NCBI RefSeq assembly: GCF_900105045.1
Contig: NZ_LT629739.1
Location: 4,376,958 to 4,440,957, forward strand
DNA: 64,000 nucleotides
Reading direction: 5' to 3'
Source of the DNA: Brevibacterium picturae
Lineage (GTDB): Bacteria; Actinomycetota; Actinomycetes; Actinomycetales; Brevibacteriaceae
Shown: positions 33,545 to 42,100 of the stretch, in pieces
Position numbering within the stretch: the first letter of the stretch is position 1
Layout: each line of letters starts with the position of its first letter
The notes under the pieces: model-generated
What the model saw: only the letters and a program-made list of their open reading frames with translations
Told to the model about the DNA's origin: nothing
Databases searched by the model: none
Made by a program: the position numbers and the translations under genes

Positions 33545-34918
33545 TCACTCCATGGTGTCGAGAATATCGACGAGGTCATCGAAGGTCGTGAGCGGGTTGA
33601 CGATGGCGAACCGTGCGTTGGGACGTCCCTGGTGCGAGCTGGGCACGACGAATGCCCGCTGGTCCTCGAGCAATCGGTCCGACCACTGCTGATAGTCTTC
33701 ACGATCCCACCCGTCGCGTTCGAAGACGACGACCGAGAGCTCGGGTTCACGGACGAGTCTGAGATTCGGGCGCTTCTTGACCTCGGACCCGATCTGCATC
33801 GCCAGTTCGATCGAGTGGCCGATGGCCTCGCGGTAGGTCTCGGCTCCGTAGCTGGCCAGTGAGTACCACAGGGGCAGTCCACGCGGACGACGGGTGAGCT
33901 GGATGGCGTAGTCCGAGGGGCTCCACTCCTGTGACTCGGTGAGCGTGTCGAGGTATTCGGCGCGTTGGGTGTGCGCTCGCCGTCCCAGAGTGGGATCGCG
34001 GTAGATGAGCGCACATGCATCAAAGGGTGCGAACAACCACTTGTGCGGATCAACGATGACCGAGTCTGCCGACTCGACCCCCGCGAACTTGTGCCGTGCC
34101 AGGGGTGAGAGCATTGCGGCCAGCCCATAGGCACCATCGATGTGGAGCCAGAAGTCGAACTCGTCCTTGAGCGCTGCGATGCCGGCGATGTCGTCGATGG
34201 TGCCGAAGTTCGTCGTTCCCGAGGTCGCGACCACGGCGATGACCGCATCGCCGTGCTCGTCGAGGGCGGCCCGGACGCCCTCGGGCCGCAGGATCCCGTC
34301 GTCGCCGGTGGCCACGGGCGCCACATCGACGTCCATCACGGCGGCCGCCGAGGCGACCGAAGAGTGCGCTTCGGCACTGCACACGATGACCCAGCGCCCC
34401 GGCTTCTCGTCGCCGAGCTGGGCCTTGCGCGTATCACGTGCCGCGACGAGGGCCGAGAGGTTGCCGATCGTGCCGCCTTGGACGAAGACGCCGCCGGAGT
34501 CTTCTGGGAGCCCGAACTCACCGGCCAGCCAGGTCAGGACCTCGTTCTCCGCGTGGACGACGCCTGCCCCTTCGAGCCAGGATCCTCCGTAGAGCGCGCT
34601 GGCGGAGACGACCAGGTCGAATGCCACGGCGGCCTTCGTCGGGGCACTCGGAATGAAGGACAGGTACTTCGGGTGATCGGTGGTGATGCAGGCGGGAGCG
34701 AAGATGTGCTCGAAGATCGCCAGGGCACGCGACGAGCCGACACCGTCCTCGGTGATGGTCGGACCGGCGAGACGTTTGAGTTCCGTCTCGGTCGTCGGAT
34801 GGTCGAGCGGCGTGTCGACGGCCAAGGTCCGTCGCCGTGAGTAGTCGAGAACGAGATTGACGAGGTTTCGAGTCTCGTCGGAGACGACGTGCATACGGGA
34901 ATGGAGATTGTCGCTCAT
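33545..34918 (-). CDS. PLP-dependent group II decarboxylase (aromatic-L-amino-acid / DABA-like)
   Basis: 457 residues. The PLP lysine lies in SVIVDPHKWLFAPFDACALIYRD. Other family marks are HPKYLSFIPSAPTKAAVAFD, GGVFVQGGTIGNLSALVAAR, SAEAHSSVASAAAVM, VATSGTTNFGTIDDI and WLHIDGAYGL. This is the aromatic amino acid / tyrosine / glutamate decarboxylase superfamily; substrate is uncertain. ATG 34918 has GGAGGAG at ideal spacing. The gene is divergent from the carnitine-operon regulator with 192 bp between, and convergent with yczE. Confidence 0.88.
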   Translation of the reverse strand: MSDNLHSRMHVVSDETRNLVNLVLDYSRRRTLAVDTPLDHPTTETELKRLAGPTITEDGVGSSRALAIFEHIFAPACITTDHPKYLSFIPSAPTKAAVAFDLVVSASALYGGSWLEGAGVVHAENEVLTWLAGEFGLPEDSGGVFVQGGTIGNLSALVAARDTRKAQLGDEKPGRWVIVCSAEAHSSVASAAAVMDVDVAPVATGDDGILRPEGVRAALDEHGDAVIAVVATSGTTNFGTIDDIAGIAALKDEFDFWLHIDGAYGLAAMLSPLARHKFAGVESADSVIVDPHKWLFAPFDACALIYRDPTLGRRAHTQRAEYLDTLTESQEWSPSDYAIQLTRRPRGLPLWYSLASYGAETYREAIGHSIELAMQIGSEVKKRPNLRLVREPELSVVVFERDGWDREDYQQWSDRLLEDQRAFVVPSSHQGRPNARFAIVNPLTTFDDLVDILDTME

Positions 34919-35074
34919 GAGCTCCTCCGGGGTGGGGACGGTGTGATCAGACTGTCGGTTCATCACTTCGAGACTATCCGTTCCTTCTCTGCTCGTCGCG
35001 GACGTGCGGGGCCGAATCTGGCACCACTTCGCACACACCTCGGATCGCAAGTTCTGACTCCCCACCCATTCGGT

Positions 35075-35103
35075 TTGCGAATTGCGCATACAGGCGATAG
35101 ATT
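35075..35103 (+). promoter_or_regulatory. Promoter of the carnitine operon regulator
   Basis: TTGCGA (35075-35080) and TAGATT (35098-35103) are 17 nt apart. The -10 ends 7 nt before ATG 35111, so the mRNA probably begins at the start codon. Confidence 0.55.
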
Positions 35104-35110
35104 TGCGGCC

Positions 35111-36001
35111 ATGACGGATCGCAATGGAACCGGCGCCGCCAAGCTCGGCATCGCGACGCAGCGGGCCAAAGAGGCACTGCGGACCAGTGAACTGTCTCAG
35201 CGGCAGGTGGCCGCGAGCATCGGGATCGATGAGACCAAACTGTCGAAGTCCCTGTCGGGTCGTCGCAGATTCGGCACCGAGGAGCTGCTCGGTCTGGCCA
35301 CCGCAACCGGAGTGACTGTCAGATGGCTGCTCGGCGACGAATCACAGGTGTCGGCGACCCCTCTTCGCTTCCAAGCGGGATCCGACCCGAACCGTGTGCC
35401 GACGCCGGATTCCTCACCGCGCAGGTTCATCGTGGAGACTGCATGGGACCTGTTCGCCCGCCATGGGTACGAAACGGTGCGGATCGCCGACATCGCTGAG
35501 GCTGCCGGAGTCTCGAACGCGAGCATTCACTACTATTTCGACGGAAAGTCCGACCTCTTCGACGCGACACTCGACTATTCGGTTAAACTCGCGTTCGATC
35601 GCCAGATCGCCTGGCTCGGCGAGATCTCCAACCCGCACCGCCGGCTCGAACGTCTGCTCGAACTGCAGTCGCCCATCGGCCGCACTGCCCGCAGCGAATG
35701 GTCCATCTGGCTCCAAACCTGGGCCAGGCTCGGCCTTGAAGACCCCTATGGCTCCGATTACCCGGCGCACTACGAACGCTGGTCGCAGACAGTGCGCGCC
35801 ACCATCGAAGCCGGCCAGGCCGATGGACAGTTCCGCCCGGGCGACAGCGAGGCAATGGCCGATGAACTGACGTCTCTGCTCGACGGGCTCGGGGTCAAGG
35901 TGCTCACCGGAATCATGGATGCCGCGACCTTCCGGCGCCGTCTCTCCAGCTATCTCAAACGTACAATAGTCAACCCCAACTCTGATGAGGAGTCATCATG
36001 A
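35111..36001 (+). CDS. Double-HTH regulator: XRE domain fused to a TetR domain
   Basis: 296 residues. Residues ~14-78 form an XRE/Cro-type helix-turn-helix (ELSQRQVAASIGIDETKLSKSLSGRR in pieces). After a linker, residues ~105-155 are a TetR DNA-binding domain (ETAWDLFARHGYETVRIADIAEAAGVSNASIHYYF in pieces). The C-terminal half is a BetI-like ligand domain with RSEWSIWLQTWARLGL. Its stop overlaps the next gene as ATGA, so regulator and carnitine enzymes are made together and autoregulation is likely. The effector could be carnitine, dehydrocarnitine or betaine. The TetR N-terminal fusion to XRE is uncommon. Confidence 0.88.
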   Translation: MTDRNGTGAAKLGIATQRAKEALRTSELSQRQVAASIGIDETKLSKSLSGRRRFGTEELLGLATATGVTVRWLLGDESQVSATPLRFQAGSDPNRVPTPDSSPRRFIVETAWDLFARHGYETVRIADIAEAAGVSNASIHYYFDGKSDLFDATLDYSVKLAFDRQIAWLGEISNPHRRLERLLELQSPIGRTARSEWSIWLQTWARLGLEDPYGSDYPAHYERWSQTVRATIEAGQADGQFRPGDSEAMADELTSLLDGLGVKVLTGIMDAATFRRRLSSYLKRTIVNPNSDEESS

Positions 36002-36909
36002 ATCGCAAGGTCATACTCACCTGCGCCGTCACCGGCGCCGGCGACACGGCGAACAAGAGCGAACACGTTCCGGTCACTCCGCGAGAGATCGCCGACGATG
36101 CGATCGCCGCTGCTCGTGCCGGTGCCTCGGTCGTGCACATCCACGTACGTGACCTCGACACCAAGCAGGGCTCACGCGAGGTCGCCCACTACCGGGAGGT
36201 CGTGCGCCTGATCCGCGCCTCCGACGTCGACCCCGTCATCAACCTCACCGCCGGCATGGGCGGAGACCTCGTCGTCGATCCGCAGGATCCGACCACACAC
36301 ATGCCGGGCACGGACCTCGTCAATGCCCTCGAACGACTCCCCCACGTCGAGGAGCTGCTGCCCGAGATCTGCACCCTCGACTGCGGTTCCCTGAACTTCG
36401 GCGACGGGTCGGACATCTACGTGTCCACGCCCGACATGTTGCGTGAGGGCTCGAAGAAGATTCAGACTCTGGGCGTTCGACCCGAGCTCGAGATCTTCGA
36501 CACCGGCAACCTGTGGTTCGCCAATGTGCTCGTCGAGGAAGGACTCATCGATCCCCCGCCGCTCTACCAGCTGTGCATGGGCGTCCCCTATGGTGCTCCG
36601 GTCGATGCCGGGCTCCTGACTGCGATGGTGAACATGCTGCCCACCGGCGCGCAGTTCACCTCCTTCGCCATCGGTCGCAATCAGCTGCCCTGGGTGGCCC
36701 AATCCGTGCTTGCCGGAGGTCATGCCAGAGTCGGGCTCGAGGACAACCTGTACCTGGCCAAGGGAATCAAGGCGACCAATGCTTCGCTGACTGAGCGTGC
36801 GGTCGACATCATCGGGGGCCTCGGCGCCGAGGTGGCAACACCGGACGAGGCCCGCCAGATCCTTGATCTGCGGATGCAGACACCGATCGTGACGGGCAAC
36901 GACCTGTGA
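35998..36909 (+). CDS. cdhC: BKACE-family enzyme, probable betainyl-CoA thiolase (dehydrocarnitine cleavage)
   Basis: 303 residues of the beta-keto acid cleavage enzyme family. The start MNRKVILTCAVTGAGDT and VTPREIADDAIAAARAGAS precede the zinc-binding HIHVRD; GMGGDL, DCGSLNFG and GLEDNLYLAKG follow. BKACE enzymes cleave a beta-keto acid with acetyl-CoA. Next to a carnitine dehydrogenase, the expected substrate is 3-dehydrocarnitine, giving betainyl-CoA and acetoacetate. The role comes from context; the family has other substrates such as 3-keto-5-aminohexanoate. Starts inside the regulator stop; its own stop overlaps the next gene as GTGA. Confidence 0.85.
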   Translation: MNRKVILTCAVTGAGDTANKSEHVPVTPREIADDAIAAARAGASVVHIHVRDLDTKQGSREVAHYREVVRLIRASDVDPVINLTAGMGGDLVVDPQDPTTHMPGTDLVNALERLPHVEELLPEICTLDCGSLNFGDGSDIYVSTPDMLREGSKKIQTLGVRPELEIFDTGNLWFANVLVEEGLIDPPPLYQLCMGVPYGAPVDAGLLTAMVNMLPTGAQFTSFAIGRNQLPWVAQSVLAGGHARVGLEDNLYLAKGIKATNASLTERAVDIIGGLGAEVATPDEARQILDLRMQTPIVTGNDL

Positions 36910-38411
36910 GCGCCGCTGCCTCTGTTCCGTCCTACCCCGACGTCGACTCGATCACCACAGTCACCTGCATCGGAGCCGGCACGATCGGCGGAGGGTGGGC
37001 CGCCTATTTCCTCGCGCAGGGCTTCACCGTCCGGGTTTGGGACCCGGCGCCCGATGCGGCGGACAAGCTGAACCGCCTCATCGAGGCAGCCTGGCCCGCC
37101 CTGGCCGAACTCGACAAGGTCGAAGGTGCGAACAAGGACGCATGGACGGTTCACACCGACCTCGCCGAGGCGGTGGCCGGTACCGGCTTCGTCCAAGAGT
37201 CGGCACCGGAGAGCCTCGAACTCAAACGCAGTCTCCTGGCGAGCATCGATGCTGTGTGTGACGAGCACGTGGTCATCGGTTCCTCCACCTCGGGTTACAG
37301 CATGACCGAGATGGCCCTGGACGCCACTCACCCTGAGCGCCTCGTCGTCGGCCACCCGTTCAACCCGCCTTATCTCATTCCCCTCGTCGAAGTCGTCGGC
37401 GGGGAATCCACCGCCGCCGCGGCCGTCGATTGGGCCGCAGACTTCTACACCCGCATCGGCAAGTCCGTGATCAGAATGGATCACGAGGTCCCCGGTTTCA
37501 TCGCCAACCGCCTCCAAGAGGCGCAATGGCGAGAAGCTCTGCACATGATCGACCACGGTGAGGCGACGGTGGAGCAGATCGACCGTTCCATCACCGACGG
37601 TCCCGGTCTGCGGTGGCCGTTCCAGGGTCCGATGCTCACTTTCCACCTGGCGGGTGGTGAAGGCGGGATGGCACATATGCTCGACCACTTCGGTCCCTCT
37701 CTGAAATCCCCCTGGACTCGGTTGGACGCCCCGGAGCTCACCCAGGAGCTGCGAGACGACGTCGTGGCAGGCTGTGATGTCGCTGCAGGCGACGAGTCGA
37801 TTCCCGACCTCGTCGCCCACCGGGATGCGGGCATCATCGCATTGCGCAGACTCACTGCCGATCTCGACGGTGCACACGGAGCGACACTGCAGCCCACCTC
37901 GGCGGAGGGCACCGGGGCAGAGCCCTCGGCAACGGCCCCGGATCTGAGGACAGATTCCGAACGGCTGGCACCGATCAAGCTCGAGCCCTACCGGACCGAG
38001 GTCTCCTCAGACTGGATTGACTACAACGGCCACATGTCGGAGGCCTTCTACGTCCTGGTCTTCGGTTTCGCCACAAACCAGGTGATGGATCAGATCGGAC
38101 TCGACAAGGCCCATCGCGAGGCGAACTGCACCTCGCTCTACACGGTCGAATCCCATATCCGTTACCTCGACGAGGTCTCTCTGGGTGCACAGTTGGAGGT
38201 CGGTGCGAAACTCGTGACCGCCGGCCCCAAGAAACTGCATCTGGCCTATGAGATGCGAGTCGGAGGGCAGCTCGTCGCCACAGAAGAGATCATCGGGCTG
38301 CATGTGAACCAGGAGCAGGGCTCGACTATCCCGTTCTCCGACGAGGTGATGGAACGCATCGGGCGGATTCAGCGCGAGTCTCCCGAGTGGGTCGGTCGAG
38401 CGCTGGGATGA
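36906..38411 (+). CDS. Fused L-carnitine dehydrogenase and betainyl-CoA thioesterase
   Basis: 501 residues. Residues ~1-310 are a 3-hydroxyacyl-CoA-dehydrogenase-type NAD enzyme: Rossmann motif CIGAGTIGGGWAAYF, HPFNPPYLIPLVEVVGG, and PGFIANRLQEAQWREALHMI. Residues ~355-501 are a hot-dog thioesterase with DWIDYNGHMSEAFY. In Pseudomonas the two activities are separate proteins (CdhA, CdhB); fused L-carnitine dehydrogenase-thioesterases are known elsewhere. It oxidises carnitine to dehydrocarnitine and later hydrolyses betainyl-CoA to glycine betaine. The variable linker (~315-350) is Ala/Glu-rich. Coupled to cdhC by a GTGA overlap. Confidence 0.92.
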   Translation: MSAAASVPSYPDVDSITTVTCIGAGTIGGGWAAYFLAQGFTVRVWDPAPDAADKLNRLIEAAWPALAELDKVEGANKDAWTVHTDLAEAVAGTGFVQESAPESLELKRSLLASIDAVCDEHVVIGSSTSGYSMTEMALDATHPERLVVGHPFNPPYLIPLVEVVGGESTAAAAVDWAADFYTRIGKSVIRMDHEVPGFIANRLQEAQWREALHMIDHGEATVEQIDRSITDGPGLRWPFQGPMLTFHLAGGEGGMAHMLDHFGPSLKSPWTRLDAPELTQELRDDVVAGCDVAAGDESIPDLVAHRDAGIIALRRLTADLDGAHGATLQPTSAEGTGAEPSATAPDLRTDSERLAPIKLEPYRTEVSSDWIDYNGHMSEAFYVLVFGFATNQVMDQIGLDKAHREANCTSLYTVESHIRYLDEVSLGAQLEVGAKLVTAGPKKLHLAYEMRVGGQLVATEEIIGLHVNQEQGSTIPFSDEVMERIGRIQRESPEWVGRALG

Positions 38412-38487
38412 GTCCGGCACAGGCTGCGTCGGGGATCCGTCAGAATTCGAGAAGCCACCCGACCGGTCGGAGGCTATTCTGGTGACC

Positions 38488-39039
38488 ATGAGCACAAGCA
38501 AGAGCACCCCAACGGTCATCGAATTCTCCACGCAGCTGGAGGTCATCAACGACAGGCCGATCCTGCGCCTGCCCGCCGATGCCAGTGCGAAGCTGCCCTC
38601 CCGCGGTCAGGTCGCCGCCCAGGGGACGGTGAGCGGCGTTGACTTCACGACGGTGATCGAACCCGACGGCATGCGCGGGCACTGGATCAATGTCAGCCAG
38701 GACCTCTCCGCCGCTCTGGCTGCGGACGAGGCCGACACCGTCGACGTGTCGGTGACTCCGACGAAGGAATGGCCGGAGACCTCAATTCCCGATGATTTCG
38801 GTGCTGCGCTCGAGGACGCACCCGAGCTCACCGAGGTCTGGGCGGGCCTGACGCCGATGGCGCGGTGGGAGTGGGTGCGGTGGATCCAGGCGACGAAGAA
38901 CGCAGAGACTCGGGCCCGCCGTGTGGAGGTTGCGATCTCGAAGCTGGAGTCGGGGAAGCGTCGACCCTGCTGCTTCGATCTGGCCTCCTGCACCGATCCT
39001 GAGCTTGCGAAGAGCGGGAAGCTCCTCGGCATCTCCTGA
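38488..39039 (+). CDS. YdeI/OmpD-associated-like protein with DUF1905 domain
   Basis: 183 residues. N-terminal ~95 residues form the DUF1905 beta-barrel (IEFSTQLEVINDRPILRLP, GHWINVSQDLSAALAADEADTVDVSV). The C-terminal part is the helical YdeI/OmpD-associated domain (PELTEVWAGLTPMARWEWVRWIQATKNAETRARRVEVAISKL in pieces). A CCFDLASC cluster sits near the end. The function of this family is not established; relatives were linked to antimicrobial-peptide protection. ATG 38488 or GTG 38482. Confidence 0.8.
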   Translation: MSTSKSTPTVIEFSTQLEVINDRPILRLPADASAKLPSRGQVAAQGTVSGVDFTTVIEPDGMRGHWINVSQDLSAALAADEADTVDVSVTPTKEWPETSIPDDFGAALEDAPELTEVWAGLTPMARWEWVRWIQATKNAETRARRVEVAISKLESGKRRPCCFDLASCTDPELAKSGKLLGIS

Positions 39040-39355
39040 CACCGGGTTGTGGTTGATCGCCGGCGCCACCTGCCAGGCTCCGTACTCACGCAGAATCCTC
39101 ATGGCGGTGCCGTGAGCCAGGAGTTGGTGATGGACCGTCGGCAGGGCCTCGAAGACCATCGTGCGTTTGCTTCGAGGCCGAAGTGGCCGCTGAGAAGCGC
39201 AGACCACGCACAGTATGCAATGCCCGTGGGACGACAAACGATGCCCCTGCCATTATCAGAATATGCCACGGATGGGGCCTTGCCGCAAGGGCCTGGTCAG
39301 GGTGAACAATGGTGCTTTCACTGTTCCGATCGCCTGTTCCGACCATGGAGTCCCC
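39040..39355 (+). promoter_or_regulatory. helR upstream region with a candidate rifamycin-associated element (39274-39294)
   Basis: 316 bp without a gene. At 39274-39294 a GC-rich dyad is centred on CTTGC-C-GCAAG, with flanks GGGGC on the left and GGCCT on the right. This resembles the rifamycin-associated element described upstream of rifamycin-resistance genes, including helR, in actinobacteria; I compare it from memory. TTGCCG inside it (39280-39285) could act as -35, with AACAAT at 39305-39310 as a weak -10. The dyad starts 82 bp before the proposed TTG start. Confidence 0.55.
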
Positions 39356-41512
39356 TTGCCTGCCACCACTTTTGATCTGCCCTCCCGGCTCTGCGCCAAG
39401 ACCGACCCAAGTCTCATCGCCGACGATGACCGCCATTTCACCACCATCGCCGCACGGCTGGACCGCGAACTCGCCGCAATCGAATCTCGGCTCGACCAGT
39501 TGCGGCGCTCGCCGGGAGTATCCGGCGAAGCCGCGCTCGAGCGAGATAATGCCATCCACAGGCTGACCTACGAACGGACGCTGCTGCGTCGTTTCGGCCT
39601 CGATATGTGCCTGGGCCGAATGATCTTCGCCTACTCGGGTGAGATCGTCTACATCGGCCGGATGGGACTGCGCGACGAGGGTGGAGACACCCTGCTCATC
39701 GATTGGCGGGCTCCTCTGGCCGAGCCGTTCTTCGCCGCCACACTCGCCTCTCCCATGGGCTTGTCCTCACGTCGCCGCTACCGCTGGTCGAACGGTCGGA
39801 TCACGGACTACTGGGACGAGGGATTCACCTCGGCGACGGTCAACGACACCACGTCCTTGGACGACCAGGCCGCGTTCATCGCCTCTCTGGGCACGAGCCG
39901 CTCGGGCAAGATGCATGATGTCCTCTCCACTATCCAAGCCGACCAGGACTCGATCATCCGTGCTCCGGCCACCGCGCCGCTGGTCGTCGACGGCGGGCCG
40001 GGAACCGGCAAGACCGTGGTCGCTCTGCACCGGGCCGCCTACCTTCTGTATTCCGAGCCCCGCATCGCCAGCGGTGGCGGGCTGCTCTTCGTCGGCCCCA
40101 ATCCGGCATTTCTGTCCTATGTCGATGACGTGCTGCCCCGCCTCGGCGAGGATGGTGTCCGACTGTGCACGCTCGACGATCTGATTCCGGAGACCGCCAC
40201 CGAAATCGAGGACGGGGACAGCGCTCGCCTCAAGGGAGTCCTGGACCCCGAGGCAGTGATCGCGCGTGCAGTGAGCATCTACGAGGAACCGCCGACAGCG
40301 TCCATCGCCATCGACACCATGCGGGACGAAATCATGGTCGGGCCAGGAGAATGGTCGGCCGCATTCGCCTCGGTCGACTCCGACGTCGAGCACAACACGG
40401 CGCGCGACCAGGTCTGGGACGAACTGCTGGGAATCCTCACGGAGATCGTCATCGATACCGTCGAGGACGCGGAACCGGACGAGGTCCGCAGCTTCCTCAG
40501 TCAGGATCCCGAGCTGCGAGGCAACCTCACTGCCGCCTGGCCCATCCTTGACCCCTTGGACATCGTGGGAGACCTGTTCAGCGTCCCCGCCTACCTGTCT
40601 CTGGCCGCACCGAACCTGAACGAAGCGGAGGTGGCGTGTCTCCAACGCGCCGAGGCCCGGGCGTGGACGCAATCCGATGTCCCGCTCCTCGACGCGGCCA
40701 GACGCCGCATCGGCGACCCGACCGATCTGAAGACGAGACGGCGTGCCGAGTCGGAGGCTGCAGCGGAACAGGATCGCATGGCCGATGTCGTCGAGGATCT
40801 CATCGCCACTGATGACAGCGAACTGATGCCCATGACGATGCTCAGGGGTGATGATCTGACCGGCGCACTGGACGATCCCACCGGACGGGAGGCAGTCGCA
40901 CCTGACCAGCTGGCCGGACCGTTCGGCCACATCATCGTCGACGAGGCGCAGGAACTCACCGACTCTCAGTGGCATATGCTCTTCGCCCGGTGCCCGTCGC
41001 GCAGCGTCACCATCGTCGGCGACCGGGCGCAGGCTCGGCATGGGTTCGCCCAGTCCTGGGACGAACGGCTGCACGACTTCCACCTCGACATCACCCAGGT
41101 TCACCTGAGCATCAACTACCGCACCCCCGCCGAGGTGATGGCCGAGGCGGAGCCGGTGATCCGCAGCGTGCTCCCCCACGCCAATGTTCCGCAATCCGTG
41201 CGTCAGACGGGGGCGCCGGTCGGGCGGTGTTCCGTGGACGAGGTGCCAGCGTTGGTCACTGCATGGCTGGCCGACCACGCGGAGGGGATCGTGTGCGTGA
41301 TCACCGTGTCACCGGCGTCGTTGAGTCTCACAGCGACTGAGCGGGTCAGCGTGATGGCGCCGGCGGCCGTCAAAGGACTCGAGTTCGACCTGGTGATTCT
41401 CGTGGATCCGGAGAGCTTCGGCACCGGTATTCAGGCCGGGGTGGACCGCTATGTGTCGATGACCCGCGCCACCGCGGAGTTGGTCATCGCAACTGGCGAG
41501 TCGTCAGCGTGA
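39356..41512 (+). CDS. helR: HelR-like RNA polymerase recycling ATPase (HelD family)
   Basis: ~718 residues of the UvrD/Rep-like HelD class. An N-terminal coiled coil (ARLDRELAAIESRLDQLRR) should reach into the polymerase secondary channel. Walker A is VVDGGPGTGKTVVALHRAAYLL (split), Walker B is IIVDEAQELTDSQW, then VGDRAQ, and motif VI region DRYVSMTRAT. A DWRAP block (LLIDWRAPLAEPFF) is typical. These proteins dissociate stalled RNA polymerase; the actinobacterial HelR branch displaces rifamycin from it. TTG 39356 has GGAG at 5-nt spacing and precedes the conserved start TTFDLPSRLCAKTD. The 3' end overlaps the convergent DoxX gene by 9 bp. Confidence 0.87.
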   Translation: MPATTFDLPSRLCAKTDPSLIADDDRHFTTIAARLDRELAAIESRLDQLRRSPGVSGEAALERDNAIHRLTYERTLLRRFGLDMCLGRMIFAYSGEIVYIGRMGLRDEGGDTLLIDWRAPLAEPFFAATLASPMGLSSRRRYRWSNGRITDYWDEGFTSATVNDTTSLDDQAAFIASLGTSRSGKMHDVLSTIQADQDSIIRAPATAPLVVDGGPGTGKTVVALHRAAYLLYSEPRIASGGGLLFVGPNPAFLSYVDDVLPRLGEDGVRLCTLDDLIPETATEIEDGDSARLKGVLDPEAVIARAVSIYEEPPTASIAIDTMRDEIMVGPGEWSAAFASVDSDVEHNTARDQVWDELLGILTEIVIDTVEDAEPDEVRSFLSQDPELRGNLTAAWPILDPLDIVGDLFSVPAYLSLAAPNLNEAEVACLQRAEARAWTQSDVPLLDAARRRIGDPTDLKTRRRAESEAAAEQDRMADVVEDLIATDDSELMPMTMLRGDDLTGALDDPTGREAVAPDQLAGPFGHIIVDEAQELTDSQWHMLFARCPSRSVTIVGDRAQARHGFAQSWDERLHDFHLDITQVHLSINYRTPAEVMAEAEPVIRSVLPHANVPQSVRQTGAPVGRCSVDEVPALVTAWLADHAEGIVCVITVSPASLSLTATERVSVMAPAAVKGLEFDLVILVDPESFGTGIQAGVDRYVSMTRATAELVIATGESSA

Positions 41513-41872
41513 GGCTTCGGACCGATCGTTGGCGACGGACCACGACATCCACACCAGTGGAACCTGCAGCGGCAGACGTGCCAGGGCGATGGCGCGTGCC
41601 CGGGGCCTGTGCCAGTGCTTCTGCACCGTGCAGATGTTGGCAGGATAAACCGCGACCATGAGTGCCGTGGCGGCAAACCCGCCGAGTCGGCGTGTGGGCG
41701 GCAGCGCCAGCAGAGTCGCGCATCCGAGTTCGACAGCACCACTGGCGTAGGTGAGGAACCGTGGGTCGCCCAGTCGGGGCGGAACGATCGAGTCGAAGGG
41801 CTCTGGTCGGAGGAAGTGAGCGATGCCGGCGGCACCCAAAAGACCAGTCATGGTCAATGTCTGCCACTTCAT
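41504..41872 (-). CDS. DoxX-like four-helix membrane protein
   Basis: 122 residues, four hydrophobic helices: MTGLLGAAGIAHFLRPEPF, the conserved YASGAVELGCATLLALPPTRRLGGFAATALMVAVYPANI (split) and LPLQVPLVWMSWSV at the end. DoxX-like proteins (DoxX_2/SURF4-related) are poorly defined and linked to quinone, thiosulfate or oxidative-stress roles. ATG 41872 is used; the frame open upstream runs through a tRNA gene. It starts 18 bp downstream of that tRNA on the same strand and may be transcribed from its promoter. Confidence 0.78.
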   Translation of the reverse strand: MKWQTLTMTGLLGAAGIAHFLRPEPFDSIVPPRLGDPRFLTYASGAVELGCATLLALPPTRRLGGFAATALMVAVYPANICTVQKHWHRPRARAIALARLPLQVPLVWMSWSVANDRSEASR

Positions 41873-41889
41873 CTCGAAATCACCATAAG

Positions 41890-41962
41890 TGGAGCTTAGG
41901 GGAATCGAACCCCTGACCTTTTCATTGCGAACGAAACGCTCTACCAACTGAGCTAAAGCCCC
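41890..41962 (-). tRNA. tRNA-Ala(CGC)
   Basis: 73-nt cloverleaf on the complement. Acceptor GGGGCTT pairs with AAGCTCC including G3-U70 of alanine tRNAs, anticodon loop TTCGCAA gives CGC, and the T arm contains GGTTCGATTCC. Discriminator A; CCA not encoded. Confidence 0.95.
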
Positions 41963-42041
41963 TTCGCTCATCACTTTACGCCGAAGGGACCGTGCTGCAC
42001 AAAACGGTGTCCCACCAGTGCGAGCTCTTCAACGTGATCGG

Positions 42042-42068
42042 TTGACTCTCCAGGAGAGGCGGTACAAA
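42042..42068 (+). promoter_or_regulatory. Promoter with internal dyad before the FAD reductase
   Basis: TTGACT (42042-42047) and TACAAA (42063-42068) are 15 nt apart, a short spacer. A 6-bp dyad CTCTCC-A-GGAGAG occupies 42046-42058 between them, where a repressor would block polymerase. Confidence 0.4.
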
Positions 42069-42100
42069 GTGGAAGAAATCTCCTCGTGAAAGGACAGATA

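Noticed and set aside
41873..41974. N-terminal extension of the DoxX-like protein
   Set aside because: It runs through tRNA-Ala(CGC); the encoded segment is tRNA sequence, not protein.
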